The position numbers were made by a program, and so were the translations under genes. A stretch of DNA of 64,000 nucleotides from Planococcus plakortidis (GTDB taxonomy: Bacteria; Bacillota; Bacilli; Bacillales_A; Planococcaceae), in contig NZ_CP016539.2 of the NCBI RefSeq assembly GCF_001687605.2, positions 1,828,501-1,892,500 of the forward strand, in the 5' to 3' direction. The notes under the pieces are model-generated. The model did no database searches. It was not told the origin of the DNA and saw nothing but the letters and a program-made list of their open reading frames with translations. This document shows, piece by piece, positions 26,816 to 34,796 of this stretch. Position 1 is the stretch's first letter; every line of letters begins with the position of its first letter.

Positions 26816-26920
26816 TCAGCCTCCTGTGACATTGTCCGCAAAAAACAGCCAGTAGGCGATACCCCAGGCAACCGCCATCAACAGGACGAACAGGAAGAGC
26901 ATAATATTTTGCTTTCTCAA
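26816..26920 (-). CDS. Small single-pass membrane protein coupled to lysA
   Basis: 34 codons, begins TTG (26918-26920), ends TGA (26816-26818). The product has a basic start (MRKQN), one hydrophobic helix of about 22 residues and a short polar tail. GGAGGGGG lies just before the start. Its start overlaps the lysA stop (TTGA), so it is the last cistron of lysA. I do not recognise a family. Evidence is the ribosome-binding site, the coupling and the membrane-helix composition. Confidence 0.6.
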   Translation of the reverse strand: MRKQNIMLFLFVLLMAVAWGIAYWLFFADNVTGG

Positions 26921-28239
26921 CGCTTAGCCCCCTCCTGCATATAACCCACTTCATTTTTGATCAAGTCTTCAAAGCTTTCCCTCCGGATGACGAGCTGGTG
27001 CTTGCCGCCTTCCGCGAAAACGACTGCCGGGCGGGTGATCCGGTTGTAATTGCTCGCCATGGAATAGCCGTATGCACCGGTGCAAAAAACAGCCAGGATA
27101 TCCCCGGCGGAAACTTCGGGCAATTCCGCTTCTTCGATAAGCTTATCACCGGATTCGCAGCATTTTCCGGCAATCGTATACACTTGACCCGCTTCCTCTT
27201 CTGCACGGTTGGCCAGCAAGGAACTGTATTTTGCCCCGTACAGTGCCGGGCGGATATTGTCTGACATGCCGCCGTCGACCGCTGCATAACGCCGTGTATC
27301 GGGCACATCTTTTGTCGAACCGATCGTATAGAGTGTCGTGCCGGCATCGCCGATCAACGAACGGCCCGGCTCGATCCAGATCTCGGGCACCGGGAATGCG
27401 GCCCCCTCGGAAGCTGCTTTGACCGTACGGATCATATCTTTCACATACACGGCAGGTTCAAGCGGCGCATCTTCTTCCGTGTACCGGATGCCGAAGCCCC
27501 CGCCCAGATTCAACACAGTGCATGTGTAGGAATGGTTTTGCTGCCAAGAAGCCATTTTCAGCAATAGCTTTTCAGAAGCCATCTGGAATGCCGCAGTATC
27601 GAAGATCTGGGACCCGATATGGCAATGGAGGCCGATCAAATCGAGGAATTCATGGGCATAGGTTTCCTCGAAAGCCCGGTCTGCCTGGCCGTTGTTCAAG
27701 TCGAACCCGAATTTCGAGTCTTCCTGGCCGGTCGTGATGTAGTCATGCGTATGGGCTTCAATGCCCGGCGTGACGCGTAGCAGGATATTTATTTTCTGCC
27801 GGCGCCGTTCCGCTGTTTTTTTCAACAGCTCGATTTCATGGAAATTATCGACGACGATACAGCCGATTTGTTCATCAAAGGCCATGTCGATTTCCGCCTG
27901 GCTCTTGTTATTGCCGTGGAAATGGATTTTCTCTTTCGGGAACCCGCTCTGGATGGCGGTATAAAGTTCGCCGCCCGATACGACATCGAGCGACAAGCCT
28001 TCTTGTGCCGCGACTTGGTAAATGGCAATCCCCGAGAACGCTTTACTGGCATAAGCGACTTGAAAGCCTACCTGTTCGTTTTCGAATGTTTGCTGGAAGG
28101 CCTGTGCTCGTTCGCGGAATAATGCGATGTCATAGACGAAAAGCGGTGTGCCATATTGCGCTGCCAGGTCTACCGTGTCTACTCCCCCGATCGTCAAATG
28201 GCCTTGTTCGTTGATTGTTTGTGTCCCGTATAGATGCAT
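26917..28239 (-). CDS. lysA: Diaminopimelate decarboxylase
   Basis: 440 residues. PLP enzyme that converts meso-diaminopimelate to L-lysine, the last step of lysine synthesis. PLP lysine in AYASKAFSG (near 67), HCHIGSQI, the phosphate-binding GGGFGIRY, EPGRSLIGDAGT, and the partner-subunit CESGDK and GAYGYSMASNYN are all present. In B. subtilis dacF-spoIIA-spoVA lie between drm and lysA; here pdp is adjacent. Start preceded by GGGGGAG. Confidence 0.96.
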   Translation of the reverse strand: MHLYGTQTINEQGHLTIGGVDTVDLAAQYGTPLFVYDIALFRERAQAFQQTFENEQVGFQVAYASKAFSGIAIYQVAAQEGLSLDVVSGGELYTAIQSGFPKEKIHFHGNNKSQAEIDMAFDEQIGCIVVDNFHEIELLKKTAERRRQKINILLRVTPGIEAHTHDYITTGQEDSKFGFDLNNGQADRAFEETYAHEFLDLIGLHCHIGSQIFDTAAFQMASEKLLLKMASWQQNHSYTCTVLNLGGGFGIRYTEEDAPLEPAVYVKDMIRTVKAASEGAAFPVPEIWIEPGRSLIGDAGTTLYTIGSTKDVPDTRRYAAVDGGMSDNIRPALYGAKYSSLLANRAEEEAGQVYTIAGKCCESGDKLIEEAELPEVSAGDILAVFCTGAYGYSMASNYNRITRPAVVFAEGGKHQLVIRRESFEDLIKNEVGYMQEGAKR

Positions 28240-28263
28240 GTCGACTCCCCCTGGGCTATGTAA

Positions 28264-28299
28264 AGTAAAAATCCTGCTGGGCCAAAACCCAGCAAGATT
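28264..28299 (-). terminator. Terminator between pdp and lysA
   Basis: ATCTTGCTGGG / CCCAGCAGGAT stem (one G-T pair) with a 6-base loop and TTTTTA tail on the minus strand, four bases after the pdp stop. Confidence 0.8.
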
Positions 28300-28302
28300 C
28301 GT

Positions 28303-29607
28303 TTAATCGGTGATCAAAGCGGAGACGAGTTGAATCGGTTCAACCGGCTCGTTTGAATACTCGATACTATTGTATAACATTTCCTGGCATTCCGCGAGGT
28401 CTTGTGTGTTGGAATAAATTGTCGCCAAGGCTTCGCCTTTTTTGACGAAATCACCGACTTTCTTGTGCAGCACCAGGCCGACCGACAAATCGATGGTCGA
28501 ATCCTTCGTTGCGCGGCCTGCGCCGAGCACCATGGCTGCCGTCCCGATTTCATCCGCTTCCATAAAGGAAATATAGCCGTCCTGCTTTGCCGGGAGTTCC
28601 GTAACGAATTCTGCTTGCGGCAATAGGCTGAGGTCATCGACAACAGCCGGGTTGCCGCCCTGGTCTTCGATCAGTTGGCGGAAGGCTTGCAGTGCGGAGC
28701 CGTCACGGATGGCGCCTTCTAGCATTGCACGCGCCTCTTCCAAAGTTTCCGCCTTGCCACCGACCACCACCATTTGGCTGCCAAGCACGAGGCATAGTTC
28801 CGTCAGGTCTTCCGGGCCTTTGCCTTGCAGCGTTTCGATCGCTTCTTTCACTTCCAGCGCATTGCCGATCGCAAACCCGAGCGGCTGGCTCATGTCCGAA
28901 ATGATGGCCATCGTTTTGCGCCCTGTCGCATTGCCGATGCCGACCATGGCATGCGCCAGTTTTTTGGCATCTTCTTCGGTTTTCATGAATGCACCTTCGC
29001 CTGTTTTCACGTCAAGGACGATGGCGTCTGCGCCGGCTGCAATTTTCTTGCTCATGATCGAACTGGCGATCAATGGGATGCTGTTCACAGTTGCCGTTAC
29101 ATCGCGCAAGGAATACATCTTTTTATCGGCGGGCGTCAAGTTGCCGCTTTGGCCGATGACCGCCAATTTGTGTTCGTTCACTTGGCGAATGAAATCTTCT
29201 GTCGACAGCTCAACGTGGAAACCGTCGATCGCTTCGAGTTTGTCGATTGTTCCGCCGGTATGCCCGAGGCCGCGCCCGCTCATTTTCGCAACCGGCACGC
29301 CACAAGCTGCTACCAGCGGCCCAAGAACGAGCGTCGTCGTGTCGCCGACGCCTCCTGTTGAATGCTTATCCACTTTAATGCCATCAATGGCTGATAAATC
29401 GATCTGGTCGCCCGACTCTGCCATCGCCATCGTCAAATCTGCCCGTTCACGCTCGCTCATATCCTGGAAAAATACCGCCATCAAAAAAGAGCTCATTTGA
29501 TAATCGGCAATTTCGCCATTCGTATAGCCAGAGACGATAAAACGGATTTCTTCTGTGGACAGCTCATGGCCATCGCGTTTCTTTTCAATCAAGTCCACCA
29601 TTCTCAT
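28303..29607 (-). CDS. pdp: Pyrimidine-nucleoside phosphorylase
   Basis: 434 residues. It splits uridine and thymidine with phosphate into base and (deoxy)ribose-1-phosphate. Family signature [18 protein letters not shown] (near 110), phosphate-binding KHSTGGVGD (near 82) and catalytic Lys/Arg in the middle domain. Downstream of deoB with an 18-base gap; deoB converts the sugar-1-phosphate product, so the pair forms a nucleoside salvage unit. B. subtilis has pupG at this place instead. Confidence 0.95.
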   Translation of the reverse strand: MRMVDLIEKKRDGHELSTEEIRFIVSGYTNGEIADYQMSSFLMAVFFQDMSERERADLTMAMAESGDQIDLSAIDGIKVDKHSTGGVGDTTTLVLGPLVAACGVPVAKMSGRGLGHTGGTIDKLEAIDGFHVELSTEDFIRQVNEHKLAVIGQSGNLTPADKKMYSLRDVTATVNSIPLIASSIMSKKIAAGADAIVLDVKTGEGAFMKTEEDAKKLAHAMVGIGNATGRKTMAIISDMSQPLGFAIGNALEVKEAIETLQGKGPEDLTELCLVLGSQMVVVGGKAETLEEARAMLEGAIRDGSALQAFRQLIEDQGGNPAVVDDLSLLPQAEFVTELPAKQDGYISFMEADEIGTAAMVLGAGRATKDSTIDLSVGLVLHKKVGDFVKKGEALATIYSNTQDLAECQEMLYNSIEYSNEPVEPIQLVSALITD

Positions 29608-29625
29608 TGATCATTACCGCCTTTT

Positions 29626-30810
29626 TTAGTTTAGTTTCGTTAGAAAGCTTGTGCCGAATTTCGGCAGTTCACAAGCGAAATTCTCGGCAATGGTCGCACC
29701 GATATCCGCAAACGTCGATCCTGTTCCAAGGTCAGACCCACCGTTGAAACGCGGGGAGAATGCGAGAAGCGGAACATATTCGCGGGTATGATCGGTTCCC
29801 GGGAAAGTCGGGTCGTTTCCATGGTCTGCCGTGATCAGCAGCAAATCGTCTTCACGCAACTCCCCAAGTACTTCCGGCAGGCGTGCATCGAATGCTTCGA
29901 GCGCTTTTGCGTAGCCTTCCGGGTCTCTGCGATGGCCGAAAAGCGCGTCAAAATCGACAAGATTCAAAAAGCTCAAGCCGTTGAAATCCTTGCCGGCCAC
30001 TTGGACCAGCTTGTCCATGCCGTCAGCATTATCGGCTGTTCTCAATGCTTCCGTCACCCCAGCACCGTTGTAGATATCGTTGATCTTGCCGATGGCGATG
30101 ACATCTTTGCCGGCGTCCTGCAATTCGTTCATGACGGTGCGGTCGAAAGGCGTCAAAGCGTAATCGTGGCGGTTGGATGTGCTCTTAAAGGCTCCAGGTT
30201 CGCCGAGGAATGGCCGCGCAATGACTCGCCCGACCAGGAATTCGGGATCGAGGGTCAGTTCACGTGCCATTTCGCAAATCCGGTACAGCTCTTCCAGCGG
30301 AATGACTTCTTCATGTGCGGCGATCTGGAGAACCGGGTCAGCTGAAGTGTAGACGATCATCGCCCCTGTTTCCATATGCTCTTGCCCGAGTTCATCGAGG
30401 ATTTCCGTACCGCTTGCCGGTTTATTGCCGATGACTTTGCGGCCAGTCGCCTGTTCAAGCTTGTCGATCAACTCTTGCGGGAAGCCTTCCGGGTATACTT
30501 TGAACGGCGTGTCGATATTGAGGCCCATGATTTCCCAGTGCCCTGTCATCGTGTCTTTTCCGACAGACGCTTCCTGTAAACGGCCGAAATGGGCGGCTGG
30601 CGTATCCTGTGCCTCAAGCCCCTCGACCGGCACGATATTGGCAAGCCCCAGTTTTTCCATATTCGGCATCTTGAGGCCACCGACCGATTGGGCGATGTGG
30701 CCGAGCGTATCTGCCCCTTTGTCACCGAACGCTTCGGCATCCGGCGCTTCGCCGATGCCAACAGAGTCCAGAACGATTAAATGTATACGAGTAAACGGTT
30801 TCATTGTCAT
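29626..30810 (-). CDS. deoB: Phosphopentomutase
   Basis: 394 residues. It interconverts (deoxy)ribose-1- and 5-phosphates. Alkaline-phosphatase fold with the metal sites [12 protein letters not shown] (residues 11-22) and [20 protein letters not shown] (near 330), plus the phospho-Thr region [10 protein letters not shown]. Start at 30810 supported by AAGGAGG seven bases upstream. Co-transcribed with pdp; xerD lies just upstream, as in B. subtilis (ripX-drm). Confidence 0.96.
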   Translation of the reverse strand: MTMKPFTRIHLIVLDSVGIGEAPDAEAFGDKGADTLGHIAQSVGGLKMPNMEKLGLANIVPVEGLEAQDTPAAHFGRLQEASVGKDTMTGHWEIMGLNIDTPFKVYPEGFPQELIDKLEQATGRKVIGNKPASGTEILDELGQEHMETGAMIVYTSADPVLQIAAHEEVIPLEELYRICEMARELTLDPEFLVGRVIARPFLGEPGAFKSTSNRHDYALTPFDRTVMNELQDAGKDVIAIGKINDIYNGAGVTEALRTADNADGMDKLVQVAGKDFNGLSFLNLVDFDALFGHRRDPEGYAKALEAFDARLPEVLGELREDDLLLITADHGNDPTFPGTDHTREYVPLLAFSPRFNGGSDLGTGSTFADIGATIAENFACELPKFGTSFLTKLN

Positions 30811-30878
30811 GTAAGTTCCTCCTTATTTGCTCTTATATTCTATCATATGAATATCCCATGTCGGAAGTCAGACCTCTG

Positions 30879-31781
30879 TTATGCGCGTGGATGGAATTGC
30901 GAGTAGACATCTTTTAATCGCGTCTTGCTGACATGGGTATAGATTTGGGTCGTTGAAATATCGGCATGACCGAGCATCTCCTGCACGGCACGCAGGTCAG
31001 CGCCGTTTTCGATCAAATGGGTGGCAAATGAATGGCGCAATGTGTGTGGCGTCAATTCTTTTTGGATGCCCGCTTTCTGAGCGTGCTGCTTCAGCAGTTT
31101 CCAGAACCCTTGGCGCGTCAAACGTTTGCCGCGCTGGTTGATGAACAAGGCATCCGTTTTCTCAGCCGGGTTCCTCAAAGCGAGCCGCCCCGATTCAATG
31201 TATTCGCGGTTGGCTTCAAGCGCAGCCCTCCCGAGCGGGATGATCCGTTCCTTGCCGCCTTTTCCTGTGCAGCGCACGAACCCCATCGTCAAATGAACAT
31301 CTTCCATATCCAAGTTGATGCATTCACTGACACGCATCCCGCTTGCATAAAGCAATTCCAGCATGGCCCGGTCGCGCAGCCCATTAGCTTTTGAGGTATC
31401 CGGGGAATTCAATAACGCATCGATTTCTTCTATAGATAGAACATTTGGCAACTTCTTATCCATTTGAGGCATTTCCAGATGGACGGTCGGATCCGAATCG
31501 CTGCGTTTTTCCCGTATCAAGAATTGGTGGAAACTGCGGATCGAGGAAATATGCCTTGCCACCGTACGTGAAGTTTTCGCCATTTCCTGCAAGTGCCGCA
31601 GATGATTTAAGATATGTACGCGTTCGATGTTCCCAAGCCGCTCCAATTGCTCGACTTCACTCATATATTGTATGTAAACTTTCAAGTCGCGTTCATAAGA
31701 AGTCAGCGTATTATCAGACAGCTGCCTTTCCACACGGAGAAAATGCAAATAATCGTCAAGTGCATCTTTTGCATCGTTCAT
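30879..31781 (-). CDS. xerD: Tyrosine recombinase XerD
   Basis: 300 residues. N-terminal SAM-like arm-binding domain (1-100) and catalytic domain with Arg in [15 protein letters not shown], the Lys beta-hairpin, [26 protein letters not shown] with the nucleophilic Tyr. With XerC it resolves chromosome dimers at dif, which is elsewhere. Start preceded by AAAGGAGG. Lies between fur and deoB. Confidence 0.95.
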   Translation of the reverse strand: MNDAKDALDDYLHFLRVERQLSDNTLTSYERDLKVYIQYMSEVEQLERLGNIERVHILNHLRHLQEMAKTSRTVARHISSIRSFHQFLIREKRSDSDPTVHLEMPQMDKKLPNVLSIEEIDALLNSPDTSKANGLRDRAMLELLYASGMRVSECINLDMEDVHLTMGFVRCTGKGGKERIIPLGRAALEANREYIESGRLALRNPAEKTDALFINQRGKRLTRQGFWKLLKQHAQKAGIQKELTPHTLRHSFATHLIENGADLRAVQEMLGHADISTTQIYTHVSKTRLKDVYSQFHPRA

Positions 31782-31824
31782 AGTGATTCCTCCTTTTCGC
31801 CTTTAATTAAATGAAAATGAAGAT

Positions 31825-31857
31825 GAAAAAAGACGGCCTTCTACAGGCCGTCTTTTA
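31825..31857 (-). terminator. Terminator after fur
   Basis: 9-bp perfect stem AAGACGGCC / GGCCGTCTT with a 7-base loop and T tail on the minus strand; the fur stop codon overlaps its first arm. Confidence 0.85.
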
Positions 31858-32322
31858 CGCGTCTTTTTCTGGCTTATCAGCACCCGAATCATTGCAGCGC
31901 CAGCAAATGCCATGAAAAGTCAGACGGTGGTCCTTGATCTGGAAATTCCAGCGCTTTTCAACAACTGCTTCAACATCTTCAAGCAAATCTTCCTGTATTT
32001 CATCCACTGCCCCACACTCCAGGCAGACCAAGTGATGATGGAAGTGTGCTGCGCCTTCCTGACGCAAATCATAACGGGAAACGCCATCCCCAAAATTTAT
32101 TTTATCGACAATCTTCAATTCGGTCAGAAGTTCCAATGTACGGTATACCGTAGCCAAGCCGATTTCCGGTGCGATGTCCTTGACCAAGAGATAGACATCT
32201 TCAGCGCTTAGATGGTCTTCTTCATGATCCAATAAAATTCGTACCGTTGCTTCACGCTGTGGCGTCAGCTTATAACTCGCAGCGTGTAATTGCTTTTTTA
32301 TACGATCTATCCTTGTTTCCAT
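31855..32322 (-). CDS. fur: Ferric uptake regulator Fur
   Basis: 155 residues. Winged-helix DNA-binding half (1-85: TPQREATVRILLDHEEDHLSAEDVYL, GLATVYRTLELL) and metal-binding half with HFHHHLVCLECG (His-rich site and first CxxC) and a second CWRCN pair near the C-terminus (structural zinc). Position near xerD and nudF is that of B. subtilis fur rather than perR or zur. A Fur/PerR-type operator lies 77 bases upstream of the start. Confidence 0.92.
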   Translation of the reverse strand: METRIDRIKKQLHAASYKLTPQREATVRILLDHEEDHLSAEDVYLLVKDIAPEIGLATVYRTLELLTELKIVDKINFGDGVSRYDLRQEGAAHFHHHLVCLECGAVDEIQEDLLEDVEAVVEKRWNFQIKDHRLTFHGICWRCNDSGADKPEKDA

Positions 32323-32348
32323 GCGACGCCCTCCCTCAAACTGTATTC

Positions 32349-32378
32349 ATTATATCAAAAGGGCGTTCTCGATTACAA
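32349..32378 (-). promoter_or_regulatory. Promoter of fur
   Basis: Minus strand: TTGTAA (32373-32378), 18-base spacer, perfect TATAAT (32349-32354). Confidence 0.65.
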
Positions 32379-32398
32379 CAATCGATGCCGTTTATTAT

Positions 32399-32413
32399 TT
32401 AGAATCATTATCA
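32399..32413. promoter_or_regulatory. Fur/PerR-type operator upstream of fur
   Basis: TTAGAATCATTATCA matches the 7-1-7 Fur box (TGATAAT-N-ATTATCA) at 12 of 14 positions and the PerR box (TTATAAT-N-ATTATAA) also at 12 of 14. It sits 20 bases upstream of the -35 of fur. B. subtilis fur is controlled by PerR. Confidence 0.6.
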
Positions 32414-32426
32414 TCTAGTTATTGGA

Positions 32427-32978
32427 TTAATTCTTATCTGATAAGTAGTTTTTAACCCATTGCACAGCGTAAGCGGTTTTCGCATCATAAATCTGCTCAT
32501 TATCAATTAAGCTTTGAGCTTCTTCCACCGTCACTTCGAGCAATTCCACGAATTCGTCGTCATCCGTCACGGCACCGTTTGCCGCTCGGTGCAAGCCCGT
32601 GGCAAAGAAAACGTGGACCACTTCATCGGCAAATCCGGGAGATGTCGAGAAGCTGATCACTTTTTCGAGCTTTTCCGCTGAATAGCCTGTCTCTTCTTCC
32701 AGTTCACGCATAGCCGTGTACTCCGGTGCCTCGCCGAGTTCCAGTTTTCCGGCCGGAATTTCGACCAGTGAGCGTTCGAGCGCTTTGCGGTATTGTTCGA
32801 CCATGATGATTTTTTTGTCGCTTGTCAATGCGATGACCGCCACTGCGCCAGGGTGCTCGATCAATTCGCGCTTGGACTGTTTGCCATTCGGCAGCATCAC
32901 ATCGTCAACTTTCAAATTGATGACCTTGCCTTCGTATAAACGTTCGCTATGGATGGTTTTTTCTTCAAATTTCTTCAT
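32427..32978 (-). CDS. nudF: ADP-ribose pyrophosphatase (Nudix hydrolase)
   Basis: 183 residues. Nudix box complete: GKLELGEAPEYTAMREL then EEETGY (residues about 83-105). It splits ADP-ribose to AMP and ribose-5-phosphate. The start at 32976-32978 gives the family N-terminus MKKFEEKTIHSERLYEGKV; GAGGGT precedes it. Divergent from the aldo/keto reductase, whereas in B. subtilis yqkG-yqkF run the same way. Confidence 0.93.
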   Translation of the reverse strand: MKKFEEKTIHSERLYEGKVINLKVDDVMLPNGKQSKRELIEHPGAVAVIALTSDKKIIMVEQYRKALERSLVEIPAGKLELGEAPEYTAMRELEEETGYSAEKLEKVISFSTSPGFADEVVHVFFATGLHRAANGAVTDDDEFVELLEVTVEEAQSLIDNEQIYDAKTAYAVQWVKNYLSDKN

Positions 32979-32995
32979 GCTGACCCTCATTTCAT

Positions 32996-33023
32996 TTGTA
33001 GTTTCAATACTGCAAAGTATACC
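32996..33023. promoter_or_regulatory. Overlapping divergent promoters of nudF and the aldo/keto reductase
   Basis: Plus strand: TTGTAG (32996-33001), 16 bases, TATACC (33018-33023). Minus strand: TATACT as -10 (33016-33021) with a weak -35 near 33040. The two -10 boxes share the palindrome GTATAC, so the polymerases would compete. Confidence 0.4.
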
Positions 33024-33058
33024 ATAGAGGAAACAAATTTTTACAATGAGGTGAAATG

Positions 33059-33961
33059 ATGAAATACAATACACTGGGAACCAGCGGATTTGAAGTTAGT
33101 GAAATTGCACTCGGCTGTATGTCATTGCCGGAAGACCCGAAACAAGCAGGAGCCATTATCGACGAAGCGATGGACAATGGCGTCACTTATTTCGACACAG
33201 CCGATTTCTACGGCAAAGGAAAGAACGAGGAAATCGTCGGCGGCGCCCTTGGCAATCGGCGCAAAGACATCATCCTTGCCAGCAAAGTGGGCAATGAATG
33301 GTCAGAAGGATCGGATGAGGTGAAATGGAATCCGACGAAAGCTTACATCAAAGAACAGATCCATAACTCGCTGCGCCGGCTCCAGACCGATTACTTGGAT
33401 TTATACCAGCTTCATGGCGGTATGATCACCGACAATTCGGAAGAGACGATCGAGGCGTTCGAGGAATTGAAAAAGGAGGGCCTCATCCGCGCATATGGAA
33501 TCTCATCCATCCGCCCGAATGTCATCCATCGCTTTTTGGCTGAGAGCGAGATCGCTTCCGTCATGATGCAATATAGCCTCCTTGACCGGCGCCCCGAAGA
33601 ATTGCTTCCGGAAATCGGCCAAGCCGGCCGCTCTGTCGTGGCACGCGGCAGCCTGGCAAAAGGCTTGCTGACGGCTGAAGGGTTCACACGCGCAGAAAAG
33701 ATGGGCGACTACCTGCAATACGGCTCGAACCAGCTGACGGATACTTTGAATAAGCTTACCGCTATCCATGACAATATCCATGCGCTCGCCCTGCATTCGG
33801 TGCTATCAGACAACACCGTCGCAGCCGCAGCGACCGGCGCGAGCAGTCCTGGGCAATTGCGCGAAACCTTGCAGGCTTATCAACAGCCTGTCAGCACGCA
33901 GCAGATCGAAGAAGCCAAGAAAGCGACACGGCTTGACCGCTATGAACAACATCGCGATTAA
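33059..33961 (+). CDS. yqkF: Aldo/keto reductase (YqkF-like)
   Basis: 300 residues, NADPH-dependent TIM-barrel oxidoreductase. Catalytic tetrad residues are seen: Asp and Tyr in DTADFYGKG, Lys in ASKVG, His in YQLHGG. The C-terminal cofactor segment is AAATGASSPGQL. Two ATG codons occur in tandem; the second (33059) has the better spacing from GAGGTGA. Substrate unknown. The neighbourhood nudF-yqkF-yqkE-yqkD is that of B. subtilis, but with other genes inserted and the orientation changed. Confidence 0.9.
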   Translation: MKYNTLGTSGFEVSEIALGCMSLPEDPKQAGAIIDEAMDNGVTYFDTADFYGKGKNEEIVGGALGNRRKDIILASKVGNEWSEGSDEVKWNPTKAYIKEQIHNSLRRLQTDYLDLYQLHGGMITDNSEETIEAFEELKKEGLIRAYGISSIRPNVIHRFLAESEIASVMMQYSLLDRRPEELLPEIGQAGRSVVARGSLAKGLLTAEGFTRAEKMGDYLQYGSNQLTDTLNKLTAIHDNIHALALHSVLSDNTVAAAATGASSPGQLRETLQAYQQPVSTQQIEEAKKATRLDRYEQHRD

Positions 33962-33985
33962 CTCGTCAATCGTTTTACAACCGGT

Positions 33986-34012
33986 GCCCCGCTTGATGCG
34001 GGGCGCTTTTTT
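33986..34012 (+). terminator. Terminator after the aldo/keto reductase
   Basis: GCCCCGC / GCGGGGC stem with a 5-base loop followed by GCTTTTTT. Confidence 0.9.
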
Positions 34013-34229
34013 CAGCCTTTTGACGCACCTTTGCTGAACTTGAAATTCCACTAAGGACCTTTGTACCTTTTTTCACCGGCAAACTTTATACGGCGAATTT
34101 GACAGTCCGGCCCACCACCTGTCAACTCCTTTTACGATGGGGTTCTTCTCTATTTCTGCTTCTTTTTCTAACCAAATTCCCTTGTTTTTCACCGGAACAT
34201 TAAATTTATCGAAAAGGACTTTTGCAGGT
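34013..34229. other. AT-rich gap without a recognisable gene
   Basis: Between the reductase terminator and the next promoter. A 68-codon minus-strand frame (34073-34279) crosses it but has only a TTG start, no ribosome-binding site and no known motif. I see nothing else. Confidence 0.5.
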
Positions 34230-34258
34230 TTGAAAGAATACTTAGAAGTGAATATACT
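34230..34258 (+). promoter_or_regulatory. Sigma-A promoter of the unknown gene at 34.3 kb
   Basis: TTGAAA (34230-34235), exactly 17 bases, TATACT (34253-34258); about 55 bases before the start codon. Confidence 0.7.
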
Positions 34259-34314
34259 GATTACGACTGAAATTTTCAAACCTAATTATCATGAAATCGG
34301 GGGCGTGCAAAATG

Positions 34315-34731
34315 ATGAATTTTTATTTGACCCAATCCAAAAAATCTTATCAGTCAGCAGACGGAGATGCCATTTCCATGCATTCCTACCTCGTTGTTGA
34401 ATCTGTGACAAGATCCCTTGGACAGGAGTTTAAAAATCATAAGCTGGCTTGGGAAGCAGAAGACCACTGGCTGCTTGCAGACGCCCCTGAGAAAATCATC
34501 CATATGCCGAATGGCTATCAGCGTTTTGAACTCTCCGAGCCGGTGTTTGCTTCATTGCGCTTACTTGCTGAAACCCAACCGAAAGAGCTTCATACCTTGA
34601 CGCCTTTTTCCAGAAAGCGCACTTCCGAAACATTCATCGAACAGCAGCAAGCTGAGGCGCGGAGGGAGTTTCACCTCAACGATGTGGCCAAGAGCTTAAA
34701 GCAGATGTTCAAGGACATCATGACGGTCTAG
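34315..34731 (+). CDS. Unknown protein, about 138 residues
   Basis: Not recognised. Two tandem ATG codons (34312 and 34315); GGGGGCG lies upstream. The product is soluble, with an N-terminal part rich in Ser/Gln, a middle part HWLLADAPEKIIHMPNGYQRF, and a helical charged C-terminus (EQQQAEARREFHLNDVAKSLKQ, over two segments). No signal peptide or membrane helix. It stands alone between its own near-consensus promoter and a strong terminator, so it is very likely a real monocistronic gene. Confidence 0.65.
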   Translation: MNFYLTQSKKSYQSADGDAISMHSYLVVESVTRSLGQEFKNHKLAWEAEDHWLLADAPEKIIHMPNGYQRFELSEPVFASLRLLAETQPKELHTLTPFSRKRTSETFIEQQQAEARREFHLNDVAKSLKQMFKDIMTV

Positions 34732-34745
34732 AAGCTCTTCATATA

Positions 34746-34782
34746 AAAGAGCCGGAGAACATAAACTGTTCTCCGGCTCTTT
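34746..34782. terminator. Bidirectional terminator, unknown gene / flotillin
   Basis: 16-bp perfect stem AAAGAGCCGGAGAACA / TGTTCTCCGGCTCTTT, 5-base loop. Confidence 0.9.
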
Positions 34783-34796
34783 GTGTTTCATCCGTA

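Noticed and set aside
34073-34279. 68-codon minus-strand frame
   Set aside because: TTG start without a ribosome-binding site, opposite the promoter of the 34.3 kb gene; no recognisable similarity. It could be a gene remnant but nothing supports it.
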